Assembly: GCA_019915015.1 (NCBI GenBank)
Contig: JAHBBC010000016.1
Span: 1,116,001-1,180,000, forward strand
Source of the DNA: Auriscalpium vulgare
Taxonomy: Eukaryota; Basidiomycota; Agaricomycetes; Russulales; Auriscalpiaceae
Direction: 5' to 3'
DNA length: 64,000 nt
A program made the translations under genes and the position numbers. The notes beneath the pieces were generated by a model. The model did no database searches. It was not told where the DNA came from and saw only the letters and a list, made by a program, of their open reading frames with translations. Positions 21,511 to 35,369 of the stretch are shown in pieces (within the stretch, counting starts at the first letter, position 1; each line of letters begins with the position of its first letter).

Positions 21511-23563
21511 ATGCCCCTGCTAACCTATGAACCGTCCACGCTGCTGATCATTGCGTTTTGTGTGCTCATCACCGAGTTCATCCGGCGGCGATATCTTGTA
21601 CGATGTCCTGTCCGAATACACTGTCTTTTAGCTTATCACTAACAACTCGCTAGCTGTGGCACATACCTAGTGTCGGATTCACCGCGCCGCTCCTCACTTA
21701 CCTGACAGCGCTCAAATTTCAGCGCGGTAGCGATCAGCTCATTCAAGAAGGCTACGACAAGGTCAGGCTACGCTATCGTGCTTGTCCGTCACAGCGCTCA
21801 CCATACCTTTGGTCGCAGTACAAACCTGGCCTGTTCAAAATCCCTCTATGGGATCATTGGCTTGTAATGGCTACGAGCCCTCAGCTCATCGAGGACATCA
21901 GAAAGGCCACAGACGACACCCTGTCCAATCATGAAGCTTTTCATTACGTTCGAATGTCCACATTGTTGCCATCAACGATTGCAGACTCACCGCATGTTTA
22001 GTTCTTCCAGAGCAAGTACAGCGTCGGCGAGGACGTATTGGACAACAATTATCACACGAGGGTAATCCAGGCGCAGTTGACTCGCCAGATTGCTGTCACG
22101 CTTGACGATGTTCGCGAAGAGGTCGAGATGGCGGTTGCCGGTATTATCGCAGTGAAAGACGGCAGTGAGTTGGTGTTGTTTTCCATCGTGATTTGTCAAG
22201 GTCACCTCACGCTTTGTAATTAGGCTGGATCAGAGTATCCGGTGTTGAGAAGCTTATAGGAAGAGTCATCGCTCGCACTAGCAACCGTCGCTTCGTAGGA
22301 GTGCCTTTGTGTAAGTCACTTCCTGCCGAGCATATCTTCTTTGGACTGCACTGAGGAGCGAATGAAGGTCGCAACAAGGAATATCACAAAATCAATATCG
22401 ATTTCGCTGCGAGTTTCGTTTACAGTGGGAAGATGATCAACAACTTTCCTAGCTTTATGAAGCCGTAAGTCGAACGCTACCCCTTTTCTTGCCATACATT
22501 GACATCACTTTGCAGGCTCGTTGCTTTTTTCTATTCACGCACGAAGACGCACATTCATTCTCAGATGAAGTTTATTCAGCCCCTCGTCGAAGAGCGCCGC
22601 CGCAAACAAAAAGAGCTTGGTATCAACTGGCAAGGCAAACCGGTGAGAGATATTGGAAATAGGACAATACGACTGTGCCAAGCCTTACTTACAGGACGAC
22701 TTGCTCATGTGGCTCATGGACGAGGCTGGCGTGAAAGGTGAGGAGCCCACCCTGTGGGACCTCGCACGCCGCATGTGCATCGTCAACTTTGCGGCAATAT
22801 CCACGACGACCACGGTACGTGCTAAGACATCCTACTATGGTAAACCCTCGGTGAAACCATGCCAGTCGTGCACGCACGCCCTTTACCATATCGCAGCAAA
22901 CCGAGAGTACGTGGAGCCGTTGCGCAAGGAGATAGAAGCTGCCGTGGCGGCGGACGGCTGGACCAAAAGCGCGCTGCTGAAGATGCACAAGCTCGACAGC
23001 TTCTTACGCGAGTCGCAGCGGATGCGCGGAATCCATGTCTGTACGTGCTGTCATCGATCCACGCGTTCATCTTCTGAGCGCGCTCTGTAGTGACTCTGAA
23101 GCGCGTTGCACTGAAGCCCTTCACGTTTTCCGACGGCACCATCATCCCCACGGGAACGCTCGTGGCATGCACTAGCCGGGCTCTGCATCATGACGACGAG
23201 ATCTACTCTGATGCCGACGAATTCAATGGCTTCCGCTTTTCGTCTCTCAGGGAGAAGGAGGGCCAAAATACGAAGCATCAGATGGTTGCCCTTGACCGAG
23301 AGTATCTGGCATTCGGCCTAGGGCGACATGCATGGTGCGTGCGCAACTTGTTATGTACGTAGCGACGGGAGTTTAATCTTGCTTGATTCTGGAGTCCCGG
23401 GAGATTCTTTGCGGCTAGTATGCTCCAGCTGGTTGTCGCGCACATCCTGGTCACCTATGATGTTGAATTTCCTGACGGCCAGTCAATTCCTTCGGACACG
23501 TTTCTTGCAGAGTCGTGTTTTCCTGGAGAGGTCGACCTGTTGTTCCGCAAGCGCCCAATCTAG
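21511..23563 (+). CDS. Cytochrome P450, ent-kaurene-oxidase-like (copy 1)
   Basis: Membrane-bound P450 monooxygenase with ~11 exons. Start MPLLTYEPSTLLIIAFCVLI gives an N-terminal membrane anchor. Then come HIPSVGFTAPLLTYLTALKF, IPLWDHWLVMATSPQLIEDI, RVIQAQLTRQIAVTLDDVRE, ARTSNRRFVGVPL, INIDFAASFVYSG, LVEERRRKQKELGINW, DLARRMCIVNFAAIS, the ExxR helix KLDSFLRESQRM, and LKPFTFSDGTIIPTGTLVAC. The heme loop FGLGRHACPGRFFAA is completed by an intron between A and C (exon ends at the first TG of the codon). End LLFRKRPI, TAG at 23561. The I-helix reads NFAAISTTTT rather than the usual [AG]GxDTT. Similar basidiomycete P450s are annotated as ent-kaurene-oxidase-like; substrate unknown. A related copy lies at 41361-43462. 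Confidence 0.85.
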
Positions 23564-24804
23564 AGACGCACGGAAGAGCAGAGGGGCGATGAGCATCAGT
23601 GCAGCAGATGGGGGAGAGGCGAACAGTAAGTAGAATGTTCCGTTTGATGTACTCCTCCTGTTTAGCATGCGAGACGGCTGAGGTAGAGTATACGACAGAT
23701 TGCCGAGACATTAGGGGGCGCTTAAGTTCATCCGGTACCGTGGCAGTGGACACATTCGCCCCAAATGCATATTTGTGATACCTCAATCTGAGCTTGTTTC
23801 AGTGTGCGAATGCCTCTGGCGGGCTACGAACGAGGATTAATGCACAGCATGATTGCGGCCGACTAGTCTGGCTCAATTTCGGCGACGTGTGCAGGATCGC
23901 GCTACCGTCCAGTGTCTTTGGAGGTCATTTAAGTTGTTCAGCATCAATAATCTAGCAACTGCGAGCTAACCATGGTTCATATATATGTAGTCTTGCAATG
24001 AATTGAAGAATCTAGGCATTCCTGTATGAACCAAGAGATGCACGGTCTGCGGCCTGCGCAGCCTTAGTCACTGCGGGTACTATCTGGCCAGGTACCCAGC
24101 TACGAGAACACGACGTCGCTGCACTCGTCTCTCACCAGAGATAGAGAACACGTTCTCCCCAACTCTTGGTAGCAGCACCAGCCTGAGTCTGGTGACATCT
24201 GAGCCCATCCATGTGCGAGAACTCCCGCCGGCGAGGGATCTTGCGGACCTTCCAAAACCGGCTGCGTACGAAACACGTTCGTCGCGAGGTTCGCTCCTGC
24301 CACTCCCTCTCGCCCACGAACGCCGACATCATATTGCCCAAGACCTGGTCGAGGCCTCATGCGCGATTTGATAACGACCGACTCCTTCTGATGTTCGGCT
24401 TGTATCTCAGGCTGTTCACCGCGGCCTGCGATCACCTGTTTCGACAAGAGCCTCTCATGCACCTCGTCGATCCATCGACATCACTGCATCAGTGCCATGT
24501 GCCGTCTCGCACGCACTGTGCAATGCAGCTCGTCATACGGCGCTTGAGACGGTTGTCCTGCCCATAGGGTTCTGCACGTGCGTCGCCCGTCCACCAATCG
24601 AAAGCATCCGTCCTGGTCGTCTGCTCGAAGCCCGCGGCCTGATTATAGACCACGTCGTCACATACGCACGTTTTGCTGGCACACGAGCACTTTTGCTCGC
24701 AGGTTCGCCCGACGACGACTCCTCCGTCCGTCGTCTTAAGCCTCCGCATCCAGCCCCCGTCCCTACTTTTCCTCATCGCCCCGCCCGCTCCGCCGCACCC
24801 TGAT
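23564..24804. other. intergenic, no gene seen
   Basis: About 1.2 kb between the P450 and the bHLH gene. The last ~120 bases before 24805 are C/T-rich and look like a 5' leader. A long minus-strand frame reaching from 24489 into the bHLH gene is antisense to it and shows only low-complexity serine, so it is not called. No RNA gene or repeat was recognised. Confidence 0.4.
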
Positions 24805-25950
24805 ATGTCTATGGATATCGACGCCATCCCCGCCGACGTGCTCGCGTACTCGGCGAGCTGTAACCCCCCGCGCCGCGCGAAGCGCGCACGAACCACCTCG
24901 CTCGTGAACAGCGCTGATAAGCCGAAGCCCGCGCTGCCTGTGCTCGCCCCGGCCGTGCGCCCGCGCCCGACGTCCGGCACCGCCGCCGACACCGAGGAGG
25001 ATGTACCAGAGATCCCTGCGCCCAAGCGCCGTGGGCGCAAGCCGAGCACGCTCTCGCGCGCGGCGCGCGAGTCCCTGCGCCGGGAGAACCACTCGCGCAT
25101 CGAGAAGGCGCGCAGGACGAAGATCAATGACGCACTCGCCACGCTGCGTGCCCTCGTGCCGAGCGATACGCGGACGCATCCGATCGGGGACAATGAGAGC
25201 GACGAAGAAGACGAGGAGGAGTACGAGGATGGGAAGAAGCAGGCGAAACCGAAGAGCAAACAGGAGAAGGAGTTCAAACTGGAGATACTGATTAAGACTG
25301 TCACGTATGTCCAGGAGCTGCAGGAACGGGTGCGGATGCTCGAGGAAGGATGCTCGAGGTGCACAGGCAAGGATATCTCAGAGCCGTCGCTCGAACATCC
25401 CCGCCAGAAGCGCAGGCTCATCGTCGAGGATGACCGTGCGGACGCCAACGTGGACCCCGTCTTGCTCTCGCAGAGCATGCGCTCGTCCCCGCAGCGTGAC
25501 AACGATGAGTCGGAGGCGCTCCCTCGCAACCGTCTCCCATCCATCTCTTCCTGGCTGCCCAACGCCCACTTGTCTCCCAGCCTATTGCCCATGGACGCCC
25601 ACCGAGCGCCGGCCATGCAGCTACTCACCCCACCCACCTCCGCCACGCTGCAGCCTATGTCGAGCCCTCAGCTTCCACCCGCGCTCTCTCTTGACCTAGG
25701 CGCGCCCAATGCGCTCGCCAAGTCATTCACGAGCCTTGTCCAACGCCCCAAGCCGGCGTCCCAGTCGCCTCCATGGACGCCTGAGGACGAATCGGCGGCG
25801 TCGCTGCTGCTGCACATCAAGGCAGCGTCATTGTCGCCTGTGATCGCAAAGTCATCGAGGCCTGAAGGATCTGCCAGGCGCGGGTCGGAGGTGAAGGGGG
25901 ACATTCCGCGCGTGCAGACGCCCGGCTCGTTGCTGGGTATGAGCATCTGA
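24805..25950 (+). CDS. bHLH transcription factor
   Basis: Nuclear basic helix-loop-helix regulator, expected to bind E-box DNA as a dimer. Single exon of ~381 residues; ATG at 24805 (MSMDIDAIPADVLAYSAS) is the first in frame, following a C/T-rich leader. Basic region and helix 1 read RRENHSRIEKARRTKINDAL then ATLRALVPSD; H, E, R and R contacts of the DNA-binding face are visible (residues ~94-110). A long acidic/Lys-rich loop (NESDEEDEEEYEDGKKQ) precedes helix 2, FKLEILIKTVTYVQELQERV. The C-terminal ~220 residues are Ser/Pro-rich with no domain, like an activation region. The family resembles fungal Esc1-type bHLH proteins, but orthology is not established. Target genes cannot be inferred. 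Confidence 0.82.
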   Translation: MSMDIDAIPADVLAYSASCNPPRRAKRARTTSLVNSADKPKPALPVLAPAVRPRPTSGTAADTEEDVPEIPAPKRRGRKPSTLSRAARESLRRENHSRIEKARRTKINDALATLRALVPSDTRTHPIGDNESDEEDEEEYEDGKKQAKPKSKQEKEFKLEILIKTVTYVQELQERVRMLEEGCSRCTGKDISEPSLEHPRQKRRLIVEDDRADANVDPVLLSQSMRSSPQRDNDESEALPRNRLPSISSWLPNAHLSPSLLPMDAHRAPAMQLLTPPTSATLQPMSSPQLPPALSLDLGAPNALAKSFTSLVQRPKPASQSPPWTPEDESAASLLLHIKAASLSPVIAKSSRPEGSARRGSEVKGDIPRVQTPGSLLGMSI

Positions 25951-26157
25951 GATGCGAGCTCGGGTTAAATTAAGTTATCGAGGCTTCATGTGGGTGCTAG
26001 GGGGACGTCCTGGGATTAACAGTGGGCCATACTATTTAGTGTCGAATATTGTGTGTAGAAACGTTGTACATCAGCCTGTCGGCCGATGCACCCGAAGCCA
26101 GACCGGGACTTTGACACCGGCCGCGGCGAACCGACGCCCGAGACTCCTGCTCACATC

Positions 26158-27502
26158 ATGCACTCGACCGCGCGCACGCTACCCCGTCTCCTCTCGCTCT
26201 CTCGACACCTTTCTCCTCACCGCGCCATGGCCACCACCCCGACGCCCGCCCCTGATGCCGTCGCGCCTTTCCCCAGCGCCATCTTCGACGTCTCGCCCGT
26301 CCCGCCCAACCCGCTCGGCGAGGGCAAGTGCATCCGCACCGCCGCAGCGCTCATCATCGGGTGCGCATCACTCTACGTGTGGTATGACGTGAAAAATAAG
26401 CCGGCTGATGCGCGGTCGGGGCGATCTGCGTGGTCGTGTGTGTGCGGGCCCGTAGGGACGAGATCCTCAACGGCAAGACGCTGGACAGGAACTCGAATTA
26501 CTTTGCAAAGTATTGCTTCGAGAATGGTATCGACTTGTACGTGTATCTATCTACGATTCCGGCGCTCGCGACGAACGTTCCTGCAGGAAACGGATCGAGG
26601 TCATTGCAGACGAGGAGGATGAGATGTACGTGGTCCTCTCTGTCTCCGGCGCGCGCGGAGGTCTGTGTGGGCGCCCATTCGTTTAATGCTGCGTTACAGC
26701 ATTGAGGCAAGTCGACGTTTGGTCCAGAAATTTGACTTTGTGGTTACAAGCGGAGGGATCGGTCCTACACACGACGGTAAGTGCTGCTCCGCATGTGCCA
26801 GCGTCAATGACCTCACTTCGTCTCGCTCGCAGACATCACCTACGGCTCCCTGGCGAAAGCCTTCCACCAGCCTCTCGTCCACAATGCCGAGGTTCTGCGC
26901 CGCATGGCCGAGTTTGGGCGGTCGCGCTCGTGGGTAGCTCAGCAGACGGAGGAGCAGCGCGAGGCACGTGAGCGGATGGCCTTGTTTCCGGAACACGCGG
27001 AGGTCCTATTCGTGGGGAAGGACATTTGGGTCGTATGTTCATGTCCGAGTTCACACGTCGGCTTCTGCTGAGTGAGGTTGTGCCATAGCCGGTAGTGCGC
27101 CTGGAGGGCAAGCTTTGTGTGTTCCCCGGCATCCCAGGTTTGTTTCAGAAGATGCTGGACGGGCTGAAACCCTTCTTGCCTCTACCTCCGCCATCAGAGA
27201 GGCCATTCCGGTTGCAGATTTTTACCACGTACGTACCTGCGCCCTAACATGCATTCTGCCCTCATTCCACGACGCACAGCCTGCCCGAATCATCCATCGC
27301 GCCCTTCTTGACGTCAATTCACAAACGCGTGTCAAACAAGGGTGTACGCGTGGGTTCTTACCCGCTCCTTATGAAGGGAGTGTACGTTTCTTTGATTGGT
27401 ACCGACGAGGCGAAAGTCAAGGAGCTGGGAGAGGAGGTAGCGAAGGAGTTGCAGGGCAAGGTAGTGACGGAGGAAGAGGTTAGGGAAGCTAAGGGTACGT
27501 GA
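26158..27502 (+). CDS. Molybdopterin-binding (MoCF/CinA-like) domain protein
   Basis: Protein with the MoCF_biosynth fold shared by MoaB, CinA and some FAD synthetases. Start MHSTARTLPRLLSLSRHLS may be a mitochondrial-type leader; a second ATG lies at MATTPTPAPD. Exons read FPSAIFDVSPVPPNPLGEG, ALIIGDEILNGKTLDRNSNY, KYCFENGIDL, RIEVIADEEDEMIEASRRL, then the signature FVVTSGGIGPTHDDITYGSL, MALFPEHAEVLFV and a C-terminal region with VYVSLIGTDEAKVKELGEEV. About 310 residues. The signature SGGIGPTHDD is the phosphate-binding loop of the family. The 3' end is ambiguous: the frame stops at 27502, but a donor gtacgtgac at 27495 could join a further exon ending near 27592. Catalytic role in fungi is not settled; a pyrophosphatase or nucleotide function is only a family inference. 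Confidence 0.75.
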
Positions 27503-27672
27503 CATACGTAGAACACTGACCGTGTATCATAGTGTATGATAAGTGCCCGAATGTAGTCTCCCTGAGCAGAGTTAACGCGCGCCGGCCCTAGAGTCGAAAC
27601 ACGGTCAGTCACAGTGTGACACGCGCGTTTAATCGATACGACGCGTCCGATTGTTCTTGCTTCCACACCGCC

Positions 27673-31053
<3,381 letters not shown>

Positions 31054-31736
31054 TCTGTATGTTGGCTTCCACACGGGGTATTTGCGCTGTGCCTATCATT
31101 TGTATACCAGCTTTGCTTGCGACGAAGTATTTGTTGTGTCTGTACAACATAGAGATCCCGACGGGGCACCGCAAAATCGAAACATCACGAAGCCTATGTC
31201 CCTGTCAGATAGGCAGCTATAGGCAGCCGCCTCCACGCCTCGTTCCTCGATCTGTCCCCTCGGTGTCAGGCTCTCACAGGCACAACACCAGGTCGATCAC
31301 ACGGGAGTCAGAGAAGCAGATGAAAGTTTATCCATTGGCGTGAGGCAGTACGTGTGTGTGCGCATCCAGGTAGATGTAAGGTACAAATATCCAGCCCTAA
31401 TATACGTTAAATACGCAGCGGTTCCGGAGTGGAGTGGCCGCATGTATGAACCAAAGGAGGGAGCAGGTGACATGCGTGTCGTAAGGAGCGGAGGCATAGA
31501 GCGGAGATGGAGAGCGAGATAGCATTGAGATACAGACGGAGAGGAGAGCGCGGACGGAAAAAGCAGATGTGTCGCAAGCACGAACTAAAATGGGCATAGA
31601 GAGGAAAAGAAGGACAAGGATGGTGTCTAGGTGGGAAAGGAGAGGGAGGTCCAGCAGACGGGCGCGCCCCGAACAGAAGACGGGGTGACACCACAAAGCT
31701 GGGGAAGTGCGGAGGATGCGATGAGAGACCTGTCCC
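31054..31736. other. intergenic between convergent genes, no gene seen
   Basis: MCM4 and the Zn2Cys6 regulator converge here, so the segment should hold both 3' ends. Small frames on each strand show no domain; 31397-31696 on the minus strand is hydrophobic by composition only. Confidence 0.4.
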
Positions 31737-34700
31737 TCAGTAGTATTTTGAGTACTCCCACGACTCGGGCGCTGTCCCTGAGTGTCCGCTCATGCTCCCC
31801 TGCGGCGTCCACTGCCCGCCGACGTCGCCCCGCCGTGTGGGGATCGACGATGCGAGGTTCCCGCCAATCAGATACTCCGGTCCGCCAGCGGTGTGCGGGC
31901 GCGAGTCGGTGCTAATGCCCAACCCAATGAGCCCCTGCGGCTGTTGCGGCTGTTGCGGCTGCTGCTGAGGATCGTACCCCTGTGGCGAGCCATACGCGCC
32001 CGCGGCCATATTATAAAACTCGTACGGCGACGGCGGTTGCGTGGTGAACGGCGGCGACGACTGCGCGGAGAACATGCTTTCGTGCATCGCCTGGCCCGCC
32101 GGCGGCGGCGGGCCCATGTCGGGATAGTGCGTTATCTGCGGGGAGGGGTCGTACGCAGATGGCGTCGGCAGGGAGGGTGCGGTGGTACTGTGCGGCGTGC
32201 TGAGCTCTGGCTCGGCGGTACTGAACCGCCGCGCGTCGACAGGGGAGAACGCGCTCATAGAGTAGTCGACCGAGGCGCGAGAGGACGACTCGCCCAATGC
32301 AAGATCGGGCAGGGGGTGCATACCCGGAGGCTCTATCGAGCCGGCGTGCTGCGAGGGCACGGTGATCGGCGCCGAGGCCGACGGTGGCGGCGCGGGCATC
32401 TGGCGCTGCTGCTTCGACGCAGATTTGCTCGGCCGCGCGGTCGACGGCTGTCGAGGGCGGCCCCGCACAGGTATCTGCGCCTTGAGGAGGCTCTCCTTCA
32501 ACGTCTCCCGCAGCGGCTTCTCACCCGGCGCGGCTTCAAACGCGCCGGAAAGGTCCGGGGCAACGCTGCTCTCGCGTTGCTTCACGCGCACCTTCGGCGC
32601 TGCACTTGTCGACGCGCGAGGCGGTGCGGGTTCGATGACGACGGTCTCCGGCGCTGTACGCAACAGCGCGACGCCTGTGCCAACATACGGCAGCTGGAAG
32701 CCTTCAACAAGCGACGGCGCCTCCACCTCGGATCTCTTGCGCTTGGTGCCGGCGTGCGACGTGGCGTGGTGCTCGCCATGGCGCGCGCTCTCCGCCCTGT
32801 CTTTGAGCATCTCGACGACCTTCATTGCCTCGCTTGTCTCGGCACCGCCTGACGCACTCTGCTTGTTGCGCATCGCCGCGGTGCGCGTGTCGCGCATGAG
32901 GTCGAGCGCGAGGCCAAGATCCGCCAGCGCGACGCCCGACGACGCGCCCCTCGGGTACACGATCACCGCGCTCGCGACCATGACCGCCGCGTCAAACAGT
33001 GTACGTCCGAACGAGTAGAACGCGAACGCTGCGGGGCGTGTCTGCCGCCAGGTGTTGTGCAGCAAGCTTACTGCGTGGATGACGGCGTGCCCCGCGTCGA
33101 CGATGCTGGACACAACGCGTCGCGGGACTATCTCGGGGGCCGGGTCGGAACAATGCCTAAGGAAAGGAAGGAATGTTTTCAGGATGAGGCGATTGGCGAT
33201 GATCGCGAGCTCGCAGCGCTGCGCCTGAAGGTACGGTGAAACGGGGGGATTGGAGGACGAGGCGGCCGAAGGAGTTGCCGCGGGCGCATCTAAAATACTA
33301 TCCAACCGGAAGGCGCGGGGAAGGTCTTCCAACCATGTTTTCACCCCCGCTTCGAATTCTTCGGCGAGTTCTAATGATGGCTCCTGCGAATCGACGTTCA
33401 AGGGGTCTTTAAATGAACGTTTCTTCACACTCTTGACGAGCTGCGCTAGCCTAGATGAAGCCCATGGTCAGCGTCACGACGACGGACGTACGAAGTGGGC
33501 CCTGTGGGAACGCACCGACACTTCTGCGTGAAGTACGCAAAGCCCACTTCCGAAGGGTCTCCGCCGGCCCGGCGCGGCACGGGGACAGGCAGCGAGGTCG
33601 ACTGCGGGCCGAATTGCTCTTCGTCGACGTCTACGGGCATCTTCGTCGTGTACGAGTTGTCCTGAATTGTCGGCGCATGACCCACACAGTCCGCCACAAA
33701 GCTGCCGACACGGACATCACGAACCCAGTCAGCCACGGCCATCACCTCAAAAAGCAAAGATGGCAGGGAACGTACACGTCATAATAGTAGACGTCCCACC
33801 AGACGCGCCGACGGGCTTCCGCTTCGAAAAGGGTGTATCTTCCCGGGAACTCGTCGGGATCAGTGGCAAGGCCCATCAATTGCGCAGCGTTGACCATCTT
33901 GCCTACAAGCGGGTATGCGGTATGAGCGATGTGGGGCCGCCCATCATGCAGCAAGAAAAGAAGCTGGAGGATGCAGGCAATAAGATAGTCGAGGTCATAG
34001 GAATGGGTCATCTCGAAAGCTGCCAGCGCCTGCAGGGATAGCGTATACAGCCCCGAAGCTGACGTCTTGTGCCAGGCAGACTGCTTGTGCGACCCTAAAC
34101 GCGCGCCATCATCCAATCGTGCGGTCTTGGAACTGTGCCCCCCTTTCGGTGCCTCGACCTCGTTTGTCGCAGCCTCGTTTTCTTTGCATGCTTGGATGCC
34201 AAGGGCATAGGCCGCTGCGACACAAGCAAAGAAGGAAAGCGTGGGGGTGGGCCGTGCAGGAGGAACAAGAGAGCCAGTTGAATCAGATGAAGTGGAGGAG
34301 GGAAAGAAAATGGTCTTTGCAATCTCAGACTTGGAGTTGGATGGTGCGGCTGAGCCAGTCCGCAAGTCTTCCTCCTTTGCCCAGCTAAACATGCTATCGG
34401 AGCGGTACTTGAAATTCTTAACGTTGAAACATGGATGCATGCGCATGGTCTCGTCGATGGCGGTCACGATCCGTGACCTCAGCGAAGGGGCCGCGGGCAG
34501 GAGGGCGATAAGGGTGGGCGAGACAACGGCAGTCGTTGACCCATGCGGGTAGTAGATGCTGAGAGGGGGGAGGGTGGAGAAGAACGGGACTTCGTCCGGC
34601 ACGGTCGACACGTCTATTGACGGCTCGAGCTTCACCTGGGGCGAGGAGGGCCCAGGCGCAAAGGGTGAGGACGAGCTGTGGTCCGACGGACTTGCGTGGG

Positions 34701-35369
34701 GCAAGTCTATATGCTCTATCCACAGGGCTGCAACGTCGTCTAAAGATATCGTTACGGATGAGCCAGACATGCCGGTGGCCAGCACTGTGCGGTCGTTGTG
34801 GGGAAAGGGGAGGTTGTCTGTGAGAGGACCAGCGGTGGGTACTGGACCGGTGCGCACACCACCCGCGTAGATCTGTGCGACCTGAGACTCGACTACCTGG
34901 AGGCGGTTATGCAGCGACTGGACGTCGCTAGAACGGGGGGGCGTAACGGGGGGCGTCAGCCCAATCTAGGATCGGCGGGGGAAGAGACAAACATCTTTTC
35001 GGCAGCAGCAGCGGAGTACAGGCACCTATGGACAGTGTCGCGCTTGCGGCAGGAGCCGCAGGGGGCACGGCGATCGCACTTGAGCTTGAGACGCTTGCAC
35101 TGTGGCTTTAGGTGAGTGGTGGGACAGTCAGGAGAGATCTGAAGACGGACCTCTGCACATACGACGGTGATTCGCGAGCGTATATGTCTGGGAGGGGGAA
35201 CAATGAGCGGGGAGTGTACACGAGACAGGGAAGGAGGAGGAGAGCGTACGAGCCGCTGGAGAAGCGAGGACCGCCTGTGGACTGTGTGGTGTGCGGTGGG
35301 GGAGCGGGGTCGGGGTCGGGCTGGTCTGGGGGGAAGGCAGGATCTTCGAGCGGGGAGGGCGGGTCCATG
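31737..35369 (-). CDS. Zn2Cys6 fungal transcription factor
   Basis: Nuclear zinc-cluster regulator with the fungal-specific TF homology region. Proposed start MDPPSPLEDPAF (35369). An intron joins FSSGS to HIRSRITVVCAE, and a second intron joins this to CKRLKLKCDRRAPCGSCRKR, ending VHRC. The six cysteines have spacing 2-6-5-2-8, typical of Zn2Cys6. A linker DVQSLHNRLQVVESQVAQIY is a short coiled coil. The middle domain contains MRMHPCFNVKNFKY, LDYLIACILQLLFLLHDGR, MVNAAQLMGLATDPDEFPGR and EAEARRRVWWDVYYYD (Fungal_trans). A long C-terminal disordered tail is rich in Pro/Ser/Gln and has QQ-PQQ-PQQ repeats near 31930-31970. Total ~1100 residues, intron-poor after 33430. Target genes unknown; it is convergent with MCM4. 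Confidence 0.85.

Noticed and set aside
24489..25646. 385-residue open frame on the minus strand
   Set aside because: Antisense to the bHLH gene, with Ser runs from its codon pattern; no domain.
31782..32852. 356-residue open frame on the plus strand
   Set aside because: Antisense to the C-terminal tail of the zinc-cluster regulator; compositional artefact.
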